Shown here piece after piece: positions 40,016-43,586 of a stretch of 43,586 nt of DNA. The notes beneath the pieces are model-generated. The model made no database searches, had not been told where the DNA came from, and was given only the letters and a program-made list of their open reading frames with translations. The translations under genes and the position numbers were made by a program. The DNA lies in the NCBI GenBank assembly GCA_900542375.1, contig UQNI01000010.1, forward strand, positions 1 through 43,586, read 5' to 3'. Positions within the stretch are counted from its first letter, which is position 1, and each line of letters opens with the position of its first letter. This DNA comes from an uncultured Oscillospiraceae bacterium. GTDB taxonomy: Bacteria > Bacillota > Clostridia > Oscillospirales > Acutalibacteraceae.

Positions 40016-40759
40016 TTATAGGAATTTAACTTCACCTGTTGTAATATCGTAGATAGCTCCAACAATTTGAATTTTACCCTCTTGCTCTGCTTTGGATAAA
40101 ATTTCGCTTTCTCTTAGTTGGTTAATGCTGTTTTGAACATTATAAGTTTCTGCTAAAGTAGCAATCTCATCTTCACCTTTTGCATTTTGTCTTGCTTGTT
40201 CCACAGATGGAAGAATATCGTGAATAATATCTTCAACGTGTCCTTCCGCATGTCCTTCAATTGCACCGGCAACAGCACCGCATTTTGTATGACCCATTAC
40301 CACTACCAATGGTGCGCCAAGGTGGTCAACGCCATACTCAACACTGCCTGTTTCAAAATCTGCAACTACATTGCCTGCAGTACGAATGGTGAATAGTTCT
40401 CCAAGACCGCTGTTAAAAATCAATTCGGGTGGAACGCGGGAATCAGAGCATGTAATAACGACAGCATAAGGTTTTTGGCCGTTTTCAGACAGATCTGTTC
40501 TGTCTGCATTAGTAGCAGTGATATCAATGTTACCATCTTTGTAAGCTTTGTTTCCGGCTTCAAGAGCTTTTTTCGCATCATCTGCTGTAGAAATATTTTC
40601 CGGTTTTTGATAGTCCGGATTTGTTACTTGGGAAACTACTGAGGAAGTAGTTTCTGTAGTAGAGTTGGTAGAAGACGTGGTGTTGTTTGTTGTACCGCAT
40701 GCAGTTGTTCCTACCAGTAATGCACTACATGCTAAAATTGCAATAAGAACCTTTTTCAT
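40016..40759 (-). CDS. Beta-carbonic anhydrase, exported lipoprotein
   Basis: A 247-residue exported beta-class carbonic anhydrase that interconverts CO2 and bicarbonate. The N-terminus is a signal peptide ending TTAC, with lipidated Cys21 (numbered from this start), then a Thr/Ser/Asn-rich linker of about 25 residues. Zinc ligands and the Asp/Arg dyad are present: TCSDSRVPPE (Cys104, Asp106, Arg108) and MGHTKCGAV (His157, Cys160). The lipobox lacks the usual leucine at -3, so lipidation is likely but not certain. I start at ATG 40759, ten bases after GAAAGG; the ATG three codons earlier touches that site. Convergent with ureABC, it could handle the CO2 from urea hydrolysis outside the membrane. 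Confidence 0.93.
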   Translation of the reverse strand: MKKVLIAILACSALLVGTTACGTTNNTTSSTNSTTETTSSVVSQVTNPDYQKPENISTADDAKKALEAGNKAYKDGNIDITATNADRTDLSENGQKPYAVVITCSDSRVPPELIFNSGLGELFTIRTAGNVVADFETGSVEYGVDHLGAPLVVVMGHTKCGAVAGAIEGHAEGHVEDIIHDILPSVEQARQNAKGEDEIATLAETYNVQNSINQLRESEILSKAEQEGKIQIVGAIYDITTGEVKFL

Positions 40760-40769
40760 ATTTAACATA

Positions 40770-41372
40770 CCTTTCTTTTTGAGATTTAAAATACATTCTC
40801 AATATGATGTATTTTTCCCATTATTTCCTTGTTTATACAAGATTTTGGACGTCCTTCAATGGCTACAGTATAAGTGATTTGGTGCAAAAAAAAACGCGAA
40901 TTATAGGTGAATATTTTTAAAGATTTAAAAATATAGCCTAAGATGATGTTACAGTTAGTTTGATTTACATGTTTACACATTTATTCCAGAGATTTTTTAT
41001 ATTTTGTATTCAACCTGTAAGAAGCAACCGCATATTAAGCAATATGAATATTTGTATTTATCACACGTATACATAATAATTTTATATAACAAAAAACAGG
41101 AATGCAGAATACATTTCTGAAAGAAATTTTATTATTATATGTTTTATTTGTATTATCATATATGATGTTGTTTAAAACTATATACATATTTTCACATATG
41201 CTTGCTTCATGTCCATAAGTATAACCAGATTGTTTATGTAAAGCAATGGTACTTTTTATCAAATAACAGATATAAATTTTACACATAAAGCTACTATCAG
41301 AAAAGATATCTAGGAAAATATGTGTAAAAAGTCATATGAATCGTAATAAAACAATAAAACTAACAGTTGTTT
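40770..41372. other. 600-base AT-rich gap, no gene seen
   Basis: Short frames on the minus strand here are low-complexity, rich in Ile/Tyr/Asn/Lys and lack ribosome binding sites. The region should contain the carbonic anhydrase promoter. I see no RNA gene, repeat or known element. Confidence 0.4.
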
Positions 41373-41519
41373 TTATTCAGAACATCTTAAAATCTGTCCG
41401 GGATAAATAATTGTGCTTTCCAGTTGATTCATACGGATTAAGTCAAAATATTTTTTGTGGCATCCAAATTTATTTTTTGCAATGCTTAAAAGACTGTCTC
41501 CTTCTTTTACAATATACAT
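41373..41519 (-). CDS. Single-LysM miniprotein, distant copy 4
   Basis: A 48-residue protein made of one LysM domain (MYIVKEGDSLLSIAKNKFGCH ... IYPGQILRCSE), clearly homologous to the three tandem copies at 25128-25720 and most like copy 3. The central GCH with Cys20 is kept. There is no signal peptide. AAAGGAGG lies 6-8 bases before the ATG on the minus strand. It stands alone, 125 bases from the second mobile element copy, between the carbonic anhydrase gene and rlmD. Confidence 0.87.
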   Translation of the reverse strand: MYIVKEGDSLLSIAKNKFGCHKKYFDLIRMNQLESTIIYPGQILRCSE

Positions 41520-41643
41520 TTCTCTTTCCTCCTTTTTATTTCTTGTACTTTATTTTATCTGCCTTAGATTAAAGTTTCATTAGAGGGTTTTCCTTTTTAT
41601 GCTGGTTTAAGGGAACTACTATTTTTATTTATGCCATAGTTGA

Positions 41644-41925
41644 TGTTAGTGGGCAGCCTAATATATCCAAAAAAGGGCAAACTCCCGTATCGTACCGAGT
41701 TTGTCCTTACTGCAATTCCCCATAGCTCCTTCTGAGTCCATTACGAGCCAAGTGCATTCCCTGAAAGAGCCGGAAACACGCCATTTTTACACCTTATATA
41801 AATCAAAAAAGACCCGGTACAGAGCCTGTTCAAGTTCTATACTGAGTCTTTTTTATTCTTTCTTCTGTCTCTCTTAGGTTATGTTAAGGTGCCCTTTTGG
41901 AGATATTCGGAAATGCCTTTCGTCA
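41644..41925 (-). mobile_element. MITE-like element, copy 2 (282 bp, target duplication GTTGA)
   Basis: The same element as at 379-658, in inverted orientation and with scattered base differences and a few indels. It is flanked by GTTGA at 41639-41643 and 41926-41930, a 5-bp target duplication different in sequence from that of copy 1. The terminal repeats TGTTAGTGGGCAG...ATATCC and TGACGAAAGGCAT...ATATC are preserved. The insertion is intergenic, upstream of rlmD. Confidence 0.9.
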
Positions 41926-42014
41926 GTTGACTTGGTAAGTGTTAAAAGGCAGGTAATTTTTTAATGTATATTTGTTTTTATCCTGATTGTTCAGTTGTTT
42001 TGAAAAGCATACTG

Positions 42015-42043
42015 TTGTATTTTGACAACTGCGATGATACAAT
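42015..42043 (+). promoter_or_regulatory. rlmD promoter
   Basis: TTGTAT (42015-42020) and TACAAT (42038-42043) with a 17-base spacer. A TTGACA at 42022 is too close to the -10 to be used with it. Confidence 0.5.
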
Positions 42044-42074
42044 AAAAATAAAAAATATAGAGGACGAAATATAG

Positions 42075-43460
42075 TTGAAACATAAAATTCACTTTCCTAT
42101 TAAGAAAAATGATGTAGTTCAATTGGAAATTACAGGAATGACAGCAGAGGGTTGTGGGGTAGGACGCTGCGAAGAAATTGCAGTATTTGTTCCTTACACT
42201 GCGATTGGTGATATCATTGAAGCTAAAATTTTAAAGGTAGCAAAAACATATGCGTTTGGTAAAATAATTTCTTTGATGACAGCATCACAAGATAGAATAG
42301 AAATTGACTGTAAGTATTTTACAAAATGTGGCGGCTGTACATATAGACATATGACATATGAAGCGGAATTGGCAGTAAAAGAACAGCGTGTGAAAGATGC
42401 ATTGAACCGAATTGGCGGATTTTCTGATTTACCGATGAAACCGATTGTAGGAGCAAAGCAGCCTGATCATTATAGAAATAAAGCACAGTTGCCTATTGGT
42501 ATAGATGATAATCAATCTATGATTATGGGGTTTTACTCCAATAGAAGCCATCGTATTATAGACTGCGAATCTTGTGCATTGCAGCCGCAATCGTTTACAC
42601 AAGCGATGGATGCATTCCGAAAATGGGCAGATACAAGCGGAAATGATATATATAGGGAACAAACGGGCAAAGGGCGCATGCGTCATCTTTATTTAAGAGA
42701 AGCCGGTGCAACAGGAGAAGTAATGGCGTGTGTGGTAGTAAACGGAAACGGATTATACCACGAAGATACGTTAGTCAAACAATTAAGAGAGTGTGTACGT
42801 GGTTTAAAAAGCGTGATTATCAATAGCAATCGTGAAAATACCAACGTCATATTAGGAAAAAAATGCCGTACAGTTTGGGGAAGCGATACCATAAAAGATA
42901 CATTGTGCGGATTAACATTTCATATATCTCCGCTTTCTTTTTATCAGGTGAACCGTGTGCAGACAGAAAAATTATATGCCATTGCAAAAGAGTATGCAGG
43001 TTTGACAGGAGAAGAAATATTGCTTGATTTATATTGCGGGACAGGAACCATTGGGCTTTCTATGGCACATCAAGCAAAAAAATTGATTGGTGTAGAAGTA
43101 ATTGAGGCGGCAGTGGACAATGCAAGGAAAAATGCACAGGTTAATGGCATAGAAAACGCAGAGTTTATTTGTGGAGATGCTGCCAATGCTGCAGAAATGC
43201 TCGAGCAACAGGGATTACGCCCTAATGTCATTGTAATTGACCCTCCTCGTAAAGGATGTGACCAGTCTTTAATAAAAACTATTTCACGTATGGCACCTGA
43301 CAGAGTAGTATATGTGTCATGCGATCCGGCTACACTGGCAAGAGATTTGAAATGGTTTACGGAAGAAGGGTATATGCCGCAAGAAGTTACTCCTGTGGAT
43401 ATGTTTCCAAGGACAGCACATATAGAGACTTGTGTGTTGCTACAACGAAAAACTATGTAG
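42075..43460 (+). CDS. rlmD: 23S rRNA (uracil-5-)-methyltransferase RlmD/RumA family
   Basis: A 461-residue SAM-dependent RNA m5U methyltransferase, normal length. Residues 10-70 are a TRAM RNA-binding domain. A 4Fe-4S site is formed by Cys79, Cys85, Cys88 and probably Cys167 (DCKYFTKCGGC). The central domain leads to the Rossmann methyltransferase with SAM motif DLYCGTG (318-324), DPPRKGC (389-395) and catalytic Cys416 (VYVSCDPATLARDL). Start is TTG 42075 after GAGGACGA. RlmCD-type enzymes in Firmicutes can modify U747 and U1939 of 23S rRNA; a tRNA target (TrmA-like) is less likely given the Fe-S cysteines. The exact site is not predictable. Confidence 0.93.
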   Translation: MKHKIHFPIKKNDVVQLEITGMTAEGCGVGRCEEIAVFVPYTAIGDIIEAKILKVAKTYAFGKIISLMTASQDRIEIDCKYFTKCGGCTYRHMTYEAELAVKEQRVKDALNRIGGFSDLPMKPIVGAKQPDHYRNKAQLPIGIDDNQSMIMGFYSNRSHRIIDCESCALQPQSFTQAMDAFRKWADTSGNDIYREQTGKGRMRHLYLREAGATGEVMACVVVNGNGLYHEDTLVKQLRECVRGLKSVIINSNRENTNVILGKKCRTVWGSDTIKDTLCGLTFHISPLSFYQVNRVQTEKLYAIAKEYAGLTGEEILLDLYCGTGTIGLSMAHQAKKLIGVEVIEAAVDNARKNAQVNGIENAEFICGDAANAAEMLEQQGLRPNVIVIDPPRKGCDQSLIKTISRMAPDRVVYVSCDPATLARDLKWFTEEGYMPQEVTPVDMFPRTAHIETCVLLQRKTM

Positions 43461-43542
43461 AAATCCTTTATTTTAGGCACTTTTTCAAGCATATCGTGTT
43501 TACAAGTGAGGGCGATAAAATCAGAAATAAGGAGATAAAAAA

Positions 43543-43574
43543 CTATATCAATGTTTCAGTAGTTGTTGATATAG
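43543..43574. repeat. Hairpin at the right edge of the window
   Basis: Perfect 9-bp inverted repeat CTATATCAA/TTGATATAG with a 14-base loop, without a T tract. It is cut off from its downstream context, so its role is open. Confidence 0.4.
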
Positions 43575-43586
43575 AGTGTGGGAACA

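Noticed and set aside
41035..41286. 83-codon minus-strand frame in the gap before LysM copy 4
   Set aside because: AT-rich chance frame, no ribosome binding site, no domain.
379..41925. Composite transposon bounded by the two inverted element copies
   Set aside because: Each copy has its own 5-bp duplication of different sequence, and the 41 kb between them is ordinary chromosomal housekeeping DNA. They are independent insertions.

Overview
The window looks like the chromosome of a low-GC Gram-positive anaerobe of the class Clostridia, probably a gut-associated member of the Oscillospirales/Ruminococcaceae type. The reasons are AT-rich intergenic DNA, strong AGGAGG-type ribosome binding sites, several TTG/GTG starts, a class B sortase, a VanW-domain protein, an FHA-RodA fusion, a ThiI without rhodanese domain paired with its own cysteine desulfurase, and an aldo/keto reductase ending in two 4Fe-4S clusters. 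This is inference from gene content; I cannot name the species. I saw no tRNA, rRNA, CRISPR array or prophage block.

Layout. 1-1300: a decayed arylamine N-acetyltransferase gene interrupted by a 280-bp non-autonomous mobile element with a 5-bp target duplication. 1304-6104: an SDR oxidoreductase, a small membrane protein, two tandem small-RNA-like units on the minus strand, lexA with its own SOS box, mtnN and citrate synthase. 6355-12407: nadE, a family 2 glycosyltransferase, a VanW-domain surface protein and a diacylglycerol glucosyltransferase-like gene. 12564-17278: cysteine desulfurase, thiI, cinA and sortase B in one direction. 17405-25009: HtrA protease, HAD phosphatases, malic enzyme, aldo/keto reductase and an OmpR-type two-component system. 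25128-27262: three tandem single-LysM miniproteins, a PepSY membrane protein and a lipoprotein. 27378-33060: TfoX-like protein, thioredoxin, a class B penicillin-binding protein translationally coupled to an FHA-RodA fusion, a pyridoxamine kinase-like protein and a left-handed beta-helix protein. 33399-36726: a D-2-hydroxyacid dehydrogenase and a glycosyltransferase/acyltransferase pair for membrane lipids. 37222-40759: urease ureABC with no accessory genes beside it, then a lipoprotein beta-carbonic anhydrase. 41373-43460: a fourth LysM miniprotein, the second copy of the mobile element, and an RlmD-type rRNA methyltransferase.

How the genes fit together. Much of the window concerns the cell envelope: RodA/PBP for wall elongation, sortase B, VanW protein and HtrA at the surface, and three genes for glycolipid or phospholipid synthesis. 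Citrate synthase, malic enzyme, the hydroxyacid dehydrogenase and NAD synthetase are central metabolism. Urease would release ammonia and CO2/bicarbonate, and the exported carbonic anhydrase downstream could equilibrate the carbon product.

The most interesting points are (1) the MITE-like element, whose boundaries, terminal inverted repeats and target duplications can all be read directly at two sites; (2) the duplicated ~110-nt RNA units upstream of lexA, which keep loop motifs while the stem sequence changes; (3) the family of 48-51-residue LysM proteins without signal peptides; and (4) a stand-alone ureABC operon with Fur-family-like boxes upstream, which raises the question of a urease that does not need the usual nickel chaperones.
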